From Flaviflexus huanghaiensis (GTDB lineage Bacteria; Actinomycetota; Actinomycetes; Actinomycetales; Actinomycetaceae): a stretch of DNA of 64,000 nt. How positions within the stretch are numbered: the first letter of the stretch is position 1; each line of letters opens with the position of its first letter. Positions 43,980 to 53,509 of the stretch are shown in pieces. The notes under the pieces were generated by a model that had not been told where the DNA came from, did not search any database, and worked only from the letters and a program-made list of their open reading frames with translations. Position numbers and translations under genes: made by a program. The DNA lies in assembly GCF_014118685.1 (NCBI RefSeq), contig NZ_JACFAK010000006.1:62001-126000 (forward strand). Direction: 5' to 3'.

Positions 43980-46900
43980 GCGGACTTCTCCGTCACGACG
44001 GCGAGCTCGCCCTCGACGATCTCAGTTTCGACAGCTAGCGTCTCTGCCTTGATGAGATCGAGATTGGCCTCAACTGCGCCGCGATTCTCCGCAGGGACGG
44101 TCATCGTCAGGCGGATCCGGTCTGCGACGTGCAGGCCGGTCGACTTACGGGTGTCTTGGATAACGCGGATGAGGTCGCGAGCATAGCCTTCCGCGAGTAA
44201 CTCGTCGTCCAGCTCCGTGTCAAGAACAACGAAGGAACCCGAGTCGAGGACCGTTGCCGCATCGCCTTCCGCTGCGTTGACGACCGTCGTGAGGACGAAC
44301 TGGCCCGGCGTGAGAGTGACAGGCTCATCGAGCTCCATGACGACGTTCTCGCCGTCACGGTGCCAGGTCCCGGACTTTGCGGCCTTAAAGAGGCTGGACG
44401 TCATTTTTCTCATGTCGCCGGGCAGTTCCCGCGGCTGAACGGCCAGCTCTTCGGTGACCTCCAGGCCGGAATCCGCGGGGCGGGTGATCTTGACGGATTT
44501 GACGTTGACTTCGGCGGCGATGAGGTCCGCGAAGGGGGCGAGGTCAAGTGTCGTCACACATTCGAGAGCGCGTAGGGGCTGACGCACGCGGAGTTTCTCC
44601 GCCTTGCGGAGAGAGTGTGCGGCCGAGACAACAGCACGGACTTCGTCCATGACTTCGACGAGCTCCTCGTCCTCCCAGGACGAGGGAAGTTCTGGCCAGT
44701 CGGTGAGGTGGACGGAGCGGCCGCCCGTCAGGCCGCGCCAGATCTCCTCGGAGACGAGCGGGGCGAGGGGTGCGATGACTTTCGCGAGGGTCTCGAGTGC
44801 TGTGTACAGCGCATCGAACGAGCCCGTGTTCTCCTCCCAGAACCGGTCGCGCGACGTGCGCACGTACCAGTTGGTCAACAGGTCGAGGAAGTGGCGGATC
44901 CGTTCGGCGGCGTTCGGGATCTCGTACTTCTCCAGGTCGGCGCGCACATCGTCCGCCAGCTTCTTCGTCGATGCGAGGAGGTAGCGGTCCATAACGTCGA
45001 GGGTTGCCGGGTCGGTCACGAGCTTTGCCTCATATCCCGCACCCTTATTGCACGTACCGGCGTACAGCGCGAAGAAGTAGTACGTGTTCCACAGCGGCAG
45101 AAGAACCTGGCGGACCGTATCCCGCAGTCCCTGCTCGGTCACGATGAGGTTGCCGCCGCGCACGATCGGAGATGCCATGAGGAACCAGCGCATCGCGTCT
45201 GCACCGACGTCGTTGAACATCTCGTAGACGTCGGGGTAGTTGCGCAGGGATTTGCTCATCTTCTGGCCGTCGTTGCCGAGCACGATGCCGTGGGAAACCG
45301 ATGTGCGGAAAGAGGGCTTGTCGAACAGGGCCGTCGCGAGCACGTGGAGGGTGTAGAACCAGCCGCGAGTCTGGCCGACGTACTCGACGATGAAGTCACC
45401 CGGGTAGTGGCTCTCGAACCAGTCCTCGTTATCGAACGGGTAGTGCACCTGCGCGAATGGCATGGAGCCGGAGTCGAACCACACATCGAGGATGTCCTCG
45501 ATGCGCCGCATCGTCGACTGGCCAGTTGGGTCATCCGGGTTCGGGCGGGTGAGCTCGTCGATGTAGGGCCGGTGAAGGTCCACTTCACCGCGCTCATTCA
45601 TCGGCAGGCGGCCGAAGGCCTCGTCGAGCTCCTTGAGGGAGCCATAGACGTCGATACGAGGGTACTCCGGGTTATCGGACACCCACACGGGGATCGGGCT
45701 ACCCCAGTAGCGGTTGCGCGAGATCGACCAGTCGCGCGCTCCTTCAAGCCACTTGCCGAACTGACCATGCTTGATGTGGTCGGGAACCCACGTGATGTCC
45801 TCGTTGAGTTCGACCATGCGGTCGCGGAACTTCGTGACCGACACGAACCACGACGTCACCGCCTTGTAAATGAGGGGTTCGCGGCAGCGCCAGCAGTGCG
45901 GGTAGGAGTGCACGTAGGAAGCCTGGCGGACGAGGACCGGGCGGTCCTCTCCCCTGCGCTCCATTGACCCCGTGCCGTCGCGCAGGTCACGGATGATCGG
46001 CATGTTCGCCTCGAACACCTGCATGCCCTCGTAATCGGAGACTGCGGAGGTGAAGACGCCGCGGCTGTCGACGGGGACAACGGGCGTGATGCCGGCCTCT
46101 CGACACACGACCATGTCGTCCTCGCCGAAGGCGGGCGCAAGGTGGACAAGGCCAGTGCCGTCCTCGGTCGTGACAAAGTCGCCCGCAATGATCTGGAAGG
46201 CGTTCGGTCCGGGTGCCTCGGACTCGCCAACGAAGTAGTCGAAGATTGGGGCGTAGCGGCGGCCCTCGAGATCGCGACCTTTGACGGTGTCGACAATGGT
46301 GGGGTCCTCGCCAAGCTCCTTCGCGTACGAGGCAACAAGATCAGCGGCGAGGATTACGCGTTCGTTGGCAAGGGCTCCCTCGGCGGGGGCGACAACTGCG
46401 TAGTCAACGTCCGGGTGGACGGCGACCGCGAGGTTTGAGGGAAGGGTCCACGGTGTCGTCGTCCAGATAAGAGCGAGCTCGCCGGTCTCAAGCCGCATGC
46501 CGACCGTCACCGTCTGGTCCTGGCGGTCCTTGTAAACGTCGTCGTCCATCTTCAGCTCGTGATTCGACAGCGGCGTTTCGTCATTCCAGCAGTACGGCAG
46601 AACCCGGTAGCCCTCGTAGGCGAGCCCCTTGTCGTAGAGGGTCTTGAATGCCCAGATGACGGATTCCGTGTAGGACGTGTCGAGGGTCTTGTAGTCGTTG
46701 TCGAAGTCGACCCAGCGGGCCTGGCGGGTGACGTAGTCCTCCCACTCCTTCGTGTACTTAAGGACGGACGAACGGCACTCGGCATTGAAGACGTCAATGC
46801 CCATCTCCTCGATCTCGTCCTTCGTCTCAATCCCGAGGAGCCGCTGAGCTTCAAGCTCAGCTGGCAGGCCGTGCGTGTCCCAGCCGAAGCGTCGCTCGAC

Positions 46901-47179
46901 GCGTCTGCCGATCTGCGTCTGGAAGCGGCCGACAAGGTCCTTGACGTAGCCGGTGAGGAGGTGACCGTAGTGGGGTAGGCCGTTGGCAAAGGGCGGACCA
47001 TCGTAGAAGACGAACTCGTTCGATCCATTCTCGCCAGCATCCCTGTTGTCAATGGATGCCTGGAACGTTCCGTCCTTCTCCCAATAGGCGAGAATGTCCT
47101 CTTCAAGAGCGGGGAAGCTCGGGGACGCCGCGACGTCGCCGTCGCGGTGAAGGGGGTAACGCACGGACTTCTCAGTCAT
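43976..47179 (-). CDS. ileS: Isoleucyl-tRNA synthetase
   Basis: A 1067-residue class I synthetase. The HIGH motif is [13 protein letters not shown], followed by [21 protein letters not shown] is in [16 protein letters not shown]. Length and motifs fit the longer eukaryal-like (type 2) bacterial form. AGGAG lies 10 bases before the ATG. A T-box leader with Ile specifier precedes it, and folC, DUF4233 and ndk follow in close overlap. Confidence 0.97.
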   Translation of the reverse strand: MTEKSVRYPLHRDGDVAASPSFPALEEDILAYWEKDGTFQASIDNRDAGENGSNEFVFYDGPPFANGLPHYGHLLTGYVKDLVGRFQTQIGRRVERRFGWDTHGLPAELEAQRLLGIETKDEIEEMGIDVFNAECRSSVLKYTKEWEDYVTRQARWVDFDNDYKTLDTSYTESVIWAFKTLYDKGLAYEGYRVLPYCWNDETPLSNHELKMDDDVYKDRQDQTVTVGMRLETGELALIWTTTPWTLPSNLAVAVHPDVDYAVVAPAEGALANERVILAADLVASYAKELGEDPTIVDTVKGRDLEGRRYAPIFDYFVGESEAPGPNAFQIIAGDFVTTEDGTGLVHLAPAFGEDDMVVCREAGITPVVPVDSRGVFTSAVSDYEGMQVFEANMPIIRDLRDGTGSMERRGEDRPVLVRQASYVHSYPHCWRCREPLIYKAVTSWFVSVTKFRDRMVELNEDITWVPDHIKHGQFGKWLEGARDWSISRNRYWGSPIPVWVSDNPEYPRIDVYGSLKELDEAFGRLPMNERGEVDLHRPYIDELTRPNPDDPTGQSTMRRIEDILDVWFDSGSMPFAQVHYPFDNEDWFESHYPGDFIVEYVGQTRGWFYTLHVLATALFDKPSFRTSVSHGIVLGNDGQKMSKSLRNYPDVYEMFNDVGADAMRWFLMASPIVRGGNLIVTEQGLRDTVRQVLLPLWNTYYFFALYAGTCNKGAGYEAKLVTDPATLDVMDRYLLASTKKLADDVRADLEKYEIPNAAERIRHFLDLLTNWYVRTSRDRFWEENTGSFDALYTALETLAKVIAPLAPLVSEEIWRGLTGGRSVHLTDWPELPSSWEDEELVEVMDEVRAVVSAAHSLRKAEKLRVRQPLRALECVTTLDLAPFADLIAAEVNVKSVKITRPADSGLEVTEELAVQPRELPGDMRKMTSSLFKAAKSGTWHRDGENVVMELDEPVTLTPGQFVLTTVVNAAEGDAATVLDSGSFVVLDTELDDELLAEGYARDLIRVIQDTRKSTGLHVADRIRLTMTVPAENRGAVEANLDLIKAETLAVETEIVEGELAVVTEKSA

Positions 47180-47390
47180 GGACAGCCATCTCCTACTCGG
47201 TCTGCGCCGGGACGAGCGGATCGGTTTCGATCCTCCCGCGGTACCACCCCGCTTGCCGCACTGCGGCCGCTTCATTAGGAGACGATGACGGGTCCAACCG
47301 TCCGGTTCTACTGAGCGTGGCGCTGTTCTTCCGGAAGCTCACCGGTGATACCCCTCGCGGGCCGGGTCATAGCGTTCGACAGTCTACAGC
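47180..47390 (-). promoter_or_regulatory. T-box riboswitch (Ile) in the ileS leader
   Basis: The minus-strand leader holds the T-box core GGTGGTACCGCG (47249-47238), the sequence that pairs with the 3' end of uncharged tRNA. Upstream, a short hairpin with GGGGTATCACCGGTGAGC presents ATC (47349-47347), an Ile codon, at the specifier position. The short stem I and the ribosome site (TAGGAG) close after the T-box suit the actinobacterial type that controls translation initiation by hiding the ribosome site. Confidence 0.88.
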
Positions 47391-47502
47391 CTCTCGACCG
47401 CACAGTTCCAGAAGGATCCCCCTCGATCTGCGTCACATGCGTGCCCGCACACGTCATGGCGACAGCGCACAATGATCGTTCCCGTCGTGCCAGAATTGGA
47501 CA

Positions 47503-48675
47503 ATGATCGTCGCACAAATCGCACTGCCAGCCTCCCCGGTTCCGTCCCGGGCGATGACGGAGCTGCGCCGCATCGTTGAGCAGAACGTCATGGAGATCGA
47601 CGGCGACGCCGAGACCGTGTATTCGCCGGAGATGTTCACCCGGCACTACCGCAGCCAGCACACGTGGAAAATCATCCATCTGCTCGCCATCGATGGCGAG
47701 CTCGGTGAGCGGATGGAATCGTCATACGGGCTACCGTTACTCGCTGGCTCGAGCGACGGCGTCGCGCTCTGGGGTCATGACCCTGCCGTCCCCATCTCCC
47801 TCACCCCCGAGGCGCCGTGGCACGGCGACGTCGTAGGAATGGCGAGCGTTAGGGTTCCGCTGAGGGAGACGTTGGACTCAGCCCATGTCGATATCAATGC
47901 CGCGCTCGGCCGCGAGGATGCGTACGGCCCGCTTTGGGAGGCCGCGCGGGCAATCTGTGTCGCCGAGAATCGGACAAAGATCACCGCATACGAGGATCAT
48001 CCGTTCGGACTCGAGCTGCGGGCCCCGAGCTCCGAACTCACGCTGGCACGGACCCGCTACTCGGACTTTCTCGAAGGCGCAGGCTTCGTGCTAACTCAGA
48101 CGGAAACATGTAGCAGGCTCCCCCTGCCGGTTGACGACACTGTCGCCGCCACACTCACCGCAGAGGCACTTGAGAAGGCTGATGGATACCGAACCGTGTC
48201 CTGGGCAGGTCCCACGCCGGAGGAGTACCGGCACGACCTCGTTACCCTTATCAGCGCCTTCCAGCTCGACATGCCAACTGCCGGCATCGTGCAGAGCGAG
48301 ATCAACTTCGATGTCGACCGGCTCGTCGAAGGAGACCGGCGTCTCAAGGCCCTCGGTATCACGTCACTCATGACCGTCGCCCAGCACATTGACACGGGTC
48401 ATCTCGTCGCCCACACGCGGCTCGATCTTCTTCCCGATTCCCGCGCCGTCATCCAGGAAGACACTCTCGTCCTCAATGAGCACCGCGGGCACCGGCTTGG
48501 CCTCCTCATCAAGATGGAGAACCTGCGCCAGCTCAAAATGCTCGCTCCCGAGAAGACCTTCATCCAGACATGGAACGCCGGGGAGAATGCGTGGATGTGG
48601 TCGATTAATGAGCGGATGGGGTTCCGTCCCCACAGCTACGCAGGTCAGTGGCAGAAGGACATCTCCGCAGGCTAA
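47503..48675 (+). CDS. Tandem GNAT-fold N-acetyltransferase
   Basis: A 390-residue protein whose C-terminal half has the acetyl-CoA loop region NEHRGHRLGLLIKMENL followed by TWNAGENAWMWSINERMGF, typical of actinobacterial GNATs with two domains. The N-terminal half (about 60-200) looks like a degenerate GNAT domain with VASVRVPLRETLD-like strands (VGMASVRVPLRET). Substrate unknown. No clear ribosome site lies before the ATG at 47503; another ATG follows at 47554. Confidence 0.78.
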   Translation: MIVAQIALPASPVPSRAMTELRRIVEQNVMEIDGDAETVYSPEMFTRHYRSQHTWKIIHLLAIDGELGERMESSYGLPLLAGSSDGVALWGHDPAVPISLTPEAPWHGDVVGMASVRVPLRETLDSAHVDINAALGREDAYGPLWEAARAICVAENRTKITAYEDHPFGLELRAPSSELTLARTRYSDFLEGAGFVLTQTETCSRLPLPVDDTVAATLTAEALEKADGYRTVSWAGPTPEEYRHDLVTLISAFQLDMPTAGIVQSEINFDVDRLVEGDRRLKALGITSLMTVAQHIDTGHLVAHTRLDLLPDSRAVIQEDTLVLNEHRGHRLGLLIKMENLRQLKMLAPEKTFIQTWNAGENAWMWSINERMGFRPHSYAGQWQKDISAG

Positions 48676-48699
48676 CAATGCCTCCTTGCCGCCGGTCGG

Positions 48700-48717
48700 T
48701 ATGATGCTGGCGGGAGG
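48700..48717 (+). promoter_or_regulatory. Promoter -10 and ribosome site of the CDF gene
   Basis: A TATGAT hexamer (48700-48705) is followed by GGGAGG (48712-48717) and the ATG at 48724. No good -35 is seen. Confidence 0.45.
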
Positions 48718-48723
48718 AATAGC

Positions 48724-49620
48724 ATGCATCACGCACATGCGGTCGATAACCGCAGGCGGCTCGTCATCGCCTTCAGCATCACGTTCACCATCCTCATTGC
48801 AGAGGTGATCGGCGCCCTGTGGACCGGCAGTCTCGCCCTGCTCGTCGATGCGGGGCACATGTTGACGGACACGATGGGACTGCTCATGGCCCTCGTCGCG
48901 ACCCAGCTCACCATGCGCTCGCCGACAAAGAAGAGGACGTGGGGTCTGCGTAGAGCAGAGGTCCTCGCCGCATTCTTCCAGGCTTCGATCCTCTTCGCCG
49001 TGGGAGCGTTCACCCTCGTTGAGGGGATGCGGCGACTGTGGGATCCGCCGGAGGTGCAGGCAACCGGACTCATCATCTTTGGCGTCGTCGGCCTCGCCGG
49101 AAACCTCATCTCGCTTGCCGTGCTCAGTAGCGGCCGCTCCTCCAACCTCAACATGAGGGCAGCATTTCTCGAGGTGCTCAACGATGCTCTCGGCTCTGTC
49201 GCCGTCATTGTTGCCGCCATCATCATCACGTACACGGGTTGGACCCAGGCAGACGCGATAGCCGGTATCCTCATCGCCGTCTTCATCCTCCCGAGAAGCC
49301 TCATCATTATCCGGGAGTCGATGTCGATCCTCCTCGAGTCAACCCCGCGGGGCCTTGACCTGGAGGAGGTCCGCGCCCACATCCTCGCCCTACCTCATGT
49401 CATCGCCGTCCACGACTTGCACGCCTCCCTCATCGCGTCGAACTTTCCAACCCTGTCCGCGCACGTCGTGCTCGATGATTGCTGCTTTTACGATTCCCAC
49501 GCACCGCACATCCTCGACGCCCTCCAGGAGTGCGTCCGCGATGACTTCGGCATCGAGCATGCGACATTCCAGTTAGAGCCAACATCCCACTCCCGGCACG
49601 AGTTCGACACGCACGACTAA
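48724..49620 (+). CDS. CDF family cation efflux transporter (CzcD/ZitB-like)
   Basis: A 298-residue transporter with six membrane segments. The first metal site is in VDAGHMLTD. In the second site the expected HxxxD reads EVLND (AFLEVLNDALGSV), with Glu at the usual His. A cytoplasmic domain with Cys-Cys (DDCCFYDSHAPH) ends the protein. It exports divalent metals such as zinc or cobalt in relatives; the Glu and CC may change specificity. Confidence 0.9.
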   Translation: MHHAHAVDNRRRLVIAFSITFTILIAEVIGALWTGSLALLVDAGHMLTDTMGLLMALVATQLTMRSPTKKRTWGLRRAEVLAAFFQASILFAVGAFTLVEGMRRLWDPPEVQATGLIIFGVVGLAGNLISLAVLSSGRSSNLNMRAAFLEVLNDALGSVAVIVAAIIITYTGWTQADAIAGILIAVFILPRSLIIIRESMSILLESTPRGLDLEEVRAHILALPHVIAVHDLHASLIASNFPTLSAHVVLDDCCFYDSHAPHILDALQECVRDDFGIEHATFQLEPTSHSRHEFDTHD

Positions 49621-49762
49621 GAGCGCGCACCACCGCCACCCACGGCACGTCGGTGCACAAGGGCTCCACAACGTCGGCTTCCTCGAGCGTGGACCCACTC
49701 ACTGCATCATGCGCAGCTCGTGACCTGCCGCCAGTGTCATTCACCGGCAAAGCCCGGCCGCC

Positions 49763-51217
49763 CTATTTCAGTCGGCGACCGTCACGACGCGTTCTGTCGA
49801 GGATGCGGCGAACGAGGTCCCGGTGGGATGACGTGTCAGCGGCTGAGAGGTAAGCGCTCGCCATACGGAGCGGATCGCCGTGGAAGTAGTACTCGAAGAG
49901 GGCCTGCCGACCGGCGAATGAGGACACCGCTGCGTCGAAGCCGAGGTTGAAAAGTCGCACTCGTTCGCCTCCCGGGAGGGACTTCCCCTGGAGGAAGCGG
50001 TCAACATCGCCTCCCAGGTCACCGTCGAGGTCGCCCTCGAAGGGGAGCGCTGTGAGTCCAGATGCTCCGAACTTGCGGATTGCCTGGGGTAGTGACTGAA
50101 AGTAGCGCGGGTACCACGTGCGAACTGCGGCGAGCGGCTCCATGGCCGGCTGGAAAAAGCCGACATCGTTGACGTAGCCGTCGGCCTCGGCTGCCCGCAG
50201 GGCAGACCGTCCCATCTGAACCGCGACGAGAGCTTGGGCGATATCGTCCTGGACGTGACCGTAGCCGTCGATCCCGATGGCCTCCGACATCTCGGCCAGC
50301 AGTCCCGCATAGAACTCGGTCTTGACGGTTGTGCGGGTGACCGACTGGTGTGCCATGAGGGCTGCCGCACCGGTGTGGGTGAACATCGTGTTCGATTTCG
50401 CAGGATGCCCGAACAGGAACACGCGATCCCACGGGACCGTGACCTCAGTGAAGATGCAGACAGCATCGATTTCCTCGAACCGCGCCGCGAGCGGCTCATC
50501 GACAGCGGACGTTCCGCGGCGCAGGGGCCTGCGACACAGTAACGTCAGACCGTCGATGTCGGAGGGCACCGCGAAGGCAAACGAGTACGGTTTGTCGTCC
50601 ATGCTGCTTCGGAGCACTGTCTGCGGCATGACGAGGATTTCGTCCGCGAGCGGTGCATTTGTCGCGATCATCCGGGCTCCGGAGACGACGATGCCGCGGT
50701 CGTTCTGATCGACGACCCGAAGCGTTGTCTCACCACCACCCTGCTCGGAGGCGGACACGGAGCGGTTGACCTGGGGAGAGCCGATGGTCGACGTGAGCAG
50801 AAGATCGTTCTCCTTCACCCACGTGGCGTAGTCGACGATGTTCTTCTCAAACTGTGGATCAGCATCCGCGAACCAGGCTCCTGCCTGGCTGAACGCGGTG
50901 AGCGCCGCGTTCATGTGATCCCCGGTCCTGCCGAGCATCCCTCCCGAGTATTCGGCGCATGCTCGTGCGGCCTTCCGCCGCACAACGAGGTCAGCCTCTG
51001 TCCGCGGCACGAGGAAGGATGCAGCGAACCGCTCTCCGTTCTCGTCATACGTCAGGCGCTCGTCCACCTTCTGCAGGTCGTATAGGTCAGCGTAGGAGGC
51101 GATGATCCCGGCGAACGCAGGATGATCGATGACAGAGTCGACCTTCCCATCCATGTACACATTCGGATTCATGGCCCGCAGGGCCTCGATGTACCCCGCC
51201 CCAGTACGAACTGACAT
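49763..51217 (-). CDS. 4-hydroxyphenylacetate 3-monooxygenase-type oxygenase (HpaB-like)
   Basis: A 484-residue acyl-CoA dehydrogenase-fold monooxygenase of the HpaB family. RTGAGYIEALRAMNPNVYMDG is represented by RTGAGYIEALRA and NPNVYMDG at the N-terminus. VPWDRVFLFG, ATGDH-like TGDHMN, and GFFQPAMEPLAAVRTWYPRY-type blocks (ending FFQPAME) follow. It hydroxylates phenols using FADH2 supplied by a separate reductase, here the gene 8 bases upstream. The exact phenolic substrate is not decidable. Confidence 0.86.
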   Translation of the reverse strand: MSVRTGAGYIEALRAMNPNVYMDGKVDSVIDHPAFAGIIASYADLYDLQKVDERLTYDENGERFAASFLVPRTEADLVVRRKAARACAEYSGGMLGRTGDHMNAALTAFSQAGAWFADADPQFEKNIVDYATWVKENDLLLTSTIGSPQVNRSVSASEQGGGETTLRVVDQNDRGIVVSGARMIATNAPLADEILVMPQTVLRSSMDDKPYSFAFAVPSDIDGLTLLCRRPLRRGTSAVDEPLAARFEEIDAVCIFTEVTVPWDRVFLFGHPAKSNTMFTHTGAAALMAHQSVTRTTVKTEFYAGLLAEMSEAIGIDGYGHVQDDIAQALVAVQMGRSALRAAEADGYVNDVGFFQPAMEPLAAVRTWYPRYFQSLPQAIRKFGASGLTALPFEGDLDGDLGGDVDRFLQGKSLPGGERVRLFNLGFDAAVSSFAGRQALFEYYFHGDPLRMASAYLSAADTSSHRDLVRRILDRTRRDGRRLK

Positions 51218-51225
51218 GTCTCTCC

Positions 51226-51765
51226 TCAGATGAGGTGCTCGCGGCCGAGCACAGTTTCGGAGATCTCGGTGAACCGCGACCCATTAAAGCCAAGCGCGTC
51301 GCCGCGTCGCGAGGCGAATGAGCGGATCTCTCCCAGGACGAGGGTGTGATCGCCGCCGTCGTAACGTGCCCACGGAGTGCAGTCGAACCATGCGAGTGCG
51401 CCCGCGAGACGGGGAGCCGCGCCACCCTCGATCCACGTCGGCGAGTCATTGGGGCGGCCCGCGAAATGCCAGGCGACGTCCTCCTGAGATGAGCCGAGGA
51501 CGTTGACTGAGAACGGTCGGTCGAGCAGGAGGTCGTGGGAGGAGGCTGTTCTCTGGATCGACACGAGAAGGAGCTGCGGATCAAATGACACGGACGTGAA
51601 GGAGTTGACTGTGATGCCGCGGCGGGCACCATCCGCCTCAAAAGCGACGACACACACCCCGGTCGGGAACCGTGAGAACGCCATCCGTAGCCGCTCGCGC
51701 TCCGTCGGCTCAGGAAGTGGCCGCGGCTCACTGCGCTCGCGCCGCTGCTCAACAAACCTATCCAT
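51226..51765 (-). CDS. Flavin reductase (HpaC-like)
   Basis: A 179-residue flavin reductase domain protein. FSRFPTGVCVVAFEADG, TVNSFTSVSFDPQLLLVSI and SVNVLGSSQEDVAWHFAG are family blocks; GDHTLVLGEI is the C-terminal motif. It supplies reduced flavin to the downstream oxygenase. The HpaB-like start lies 8 bases after this stop, with a shared TGAGGAG region. Confidence 0.9.
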   Translation of the reverse strand: MDRFVEQRRERSEPRPLPEPTERERLRMAFSRFPTGVCVVAFEADGARRGITVNSFTSVSFDPQLLLVSIQRTASSHDLLLDRPFSVNVLGSSQEDVAWHFAGRPNDSPTWIEGGAAPRLAGALAWFDCTPWARYDGGDHTLVLGEIRSFASRRGDALGFNGSRFTEISETVLGREHLI

Positions 51766-51826
51766 GCCCCTCCATCATGACGATGTCCATACTGCCAGCA
51801 CATGTGCCGCTGGCTACTTGCAAGCC

Positions 51827-52564
51827 TCAGCCGCGTGCGACGAGCGTATTGCTGGCCTGAGCGACGGGACGCATGATGAGGGAGTCGATGTTGACGTGCG
51901 CGGGTAGCTCGAGTGCCCACATGATCGCTTCGGCAACATCGTCCCCGACAAGCGGTTCTGCAACGCCCTCGTAGACCTTCTCGGCTGCGTCTGCCGACCC
52001 GAGCCTGTTGAGGGAGAATTCCTCGGTCTTCACCATGCCGGGCGCGATTTCGATGATGCGGATTGGCTCGCCGACGAGCTCGAGGCGAAGGGTGTTCGGC
52101 AACATCCGCTCCGCATGCTTGGCGGCCGTATATCCGGCCCCGCCCGGGTATGTGTCGTGGGCGGCAGTCGAGGTGAGGAAGAGGATCGAGCCACCACCGC
52201 GCGTGCGGAAGTGTGGGATAAGGGCCTGGGTTATGCGGAGAGTGCCGAGGACATTCATGTCGTACATGGCCTGCCAGTCATCGATGTTGCCGTTCTCAAC
52301 ACGGTCGGCTCCGCGGGCGCCGCCGGCATTGTTGACGAGGGAATCGACATCGAATTCGACCGCCCTCCCCGCGAGCGCCTCAACATCTGCGCTGACTGTC
52401 AGATCCGCTGCGAACCAGTCGCAACCGGTCTCCTCCGCGAGCGCCTGCAGGCGGTCCGTTCGCCGGGCGGTCGCGAGCACATTCCACCCGGCACGCCGCG
52501 CCCGGCGGACGGTTGCTGCTCCGATTCCTGTCGATGCTCCCGTGATGAGTACGCGTTTGGTCAT
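51827..52564 (-). CDS. Short-chain dehydrogenase/reductase
   Basis: A 245-residue SDR. Cofactor motif VLITGASTGIGAATVRRA, NNAGG, and catalytic Ser and YTAAKHAE (YxxxK). Similar to the YdfG/serine 3-dehydrogenase-like group (NAGGARGADRVE, IAPGMVKTEEFSLNR), acting on 3-hydroxy acids, but the substrate is unproved. It is divergent from proC across 40 bases. Confidence 0.9.
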   Translation of the reverse strand: MTKRVLITGASTGIGAATVRRARRAGWNVLATARRTDRLQALAEETGCDWFAADLTVSADVEALAGRAVEFDVDSLVNNAGGARGADRVENGNIDDWQAMYDMNVLGTLRITQALIPHFRTRGGGSILFLTSTAAHDTYPGGAGYTAAKHAERMLPNTLRLELVGEPIRIIEIAPGMVKTEEFSLNRLGSADAAEKVYEGVAEPLVGDDVAEAIMWALELPAHVNIDSLIMRPVAQASNTLVARG

Positions 52565-52592
52565 GTTGCCAGTCTGCCCATATCCGCTCGGT

Positions 52593-52604
52593 TAGGCTAG
52601 CGAC
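52593..52604 (+). promoter_or_regulatory. Leaderless promoter of proC
   Basis: TAGGCT (52593-52598) followed by 6 bases and the proC ATG at 52605 matches the actinobacterial leaderless pattern (TAnnnT, 6-7 bases, ATG). No ribosome site is present. Confidence 0.55.
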
Positions 52605-53426
52605 ATGATTGGATTCTTGGGTTCCGGAAACATGGCTCGCGCGATCGTCATGGGTCTTGTCGCGGGTGACTATGACCCGAGCGAGATCGTCGTCTCGGCG
52701 CGTGACCCACGCAACGCGGAGCGGCTCGCACACGTGGCCGGTGTCGACTTCGCGGGCTCCAATGTCGAATTGGTCGACATGATCGGGATGGACGGAACCC
52801 TCGTTCTCGCTGTCAAGCCTCACCTTATCGCCGGGGTTCTTCAAGAGATTCATAGCGCTCTCGAAGGCACGTCGATCCTCGTTGTCTCGCTCGCAGCGGG
52901 GACGACGCTTGCCACGCTCGAGAAGCACCTACCAGCTGGGCAGGCCGTCGTCCGGACGATGCCGAACGTCAATTCCCACATCGGTGCCGGTATGACCGGT
53001 ATTTGTGGGAACGAGCATGCGACCGAGGCGCAGCTCGACACCGTCTTCGCGATCTTTGACGCAATTGGCGATGTCGCCCATATTGCCGAACGCGAGTTCC
53101 CAGCTTTCACTGCTCTCGCGGGCTGCTCACCGGGATACACGTTCGAGTACATTGAAGCGCTCGCGCGCGGTGGGGTTGCGAACGGTATTCCGAAGGCTCA
53201 GGCCGTTCGCATCGCCGCGCAGGCTGTGCTCGGTTCGGCCCAGATGGTGCTCGAGCGAGCATCGGAAGGATTGTCACCGGCGAACCTTCGTGACACGGTG
53301 AGCTCACCCGGGGGCACGACAATCGCGGGCATGGTCGCCATGGAGGATGCTGGTTTTTCGGCCGCGGTTGTTCGCGGTGTCCAGGCCTCTGTCGACCGGG
53401 ACAACGAGATGCAGAAGGATTCCTGA
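52605..53426 (+). CDS. proC: Pyrroline-5-carboxylate reductase
   Basis: A 273-residue enzyme of the last proline biosynthesis step. GFLGSGNMARAIVMGL binds NADPH; VRTMPNVNSHIGAGMTG and SPGGTTIAGMVAMEDAG are signatures. Length normal. It has a leaderless-type promoter. Confidence 0.96.
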   Translation: MIGFLGSGNMARAIVMGLVAGDYDPSEIVVSARDPRNAERLAHVAGVDFAGSNVELVDMIGMDGTLVLAVKPHLIAGVLQEIHSALEGTSILVVSLAAGTTLATLEKHLPAGQAVVRTMPNVNSHIGAGMTGICGNEHATEAQLDTVFAIFDAIGDVAHIAEREFPAFTALAGCSPGYTFEYIEALARGGVANGIPKAQAVRIAAQAVLGSAQMVLERASEGLSPANLRDTVSSPGGTTIAGMVAMEDAGFSAAVVRGVQASVDRDNEMQKDS

Positions 53427-53509
53427 CTGTCTGCAGTCGTGGGGCCGCGGTGGCTCACGTGGGTCCTCCATGCGGTATCGACGTGAGCGGTTGACCGAAC
53501 TCGGGGCAA

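Noticed and set aside
44615-45967. A 450-codon plus-strand open frame opposite ileS
   Set aside because: It is fully antisense to a gene with all IleRS motifs; long antisense frames are expected in high-GC DNA and it shows no domain.
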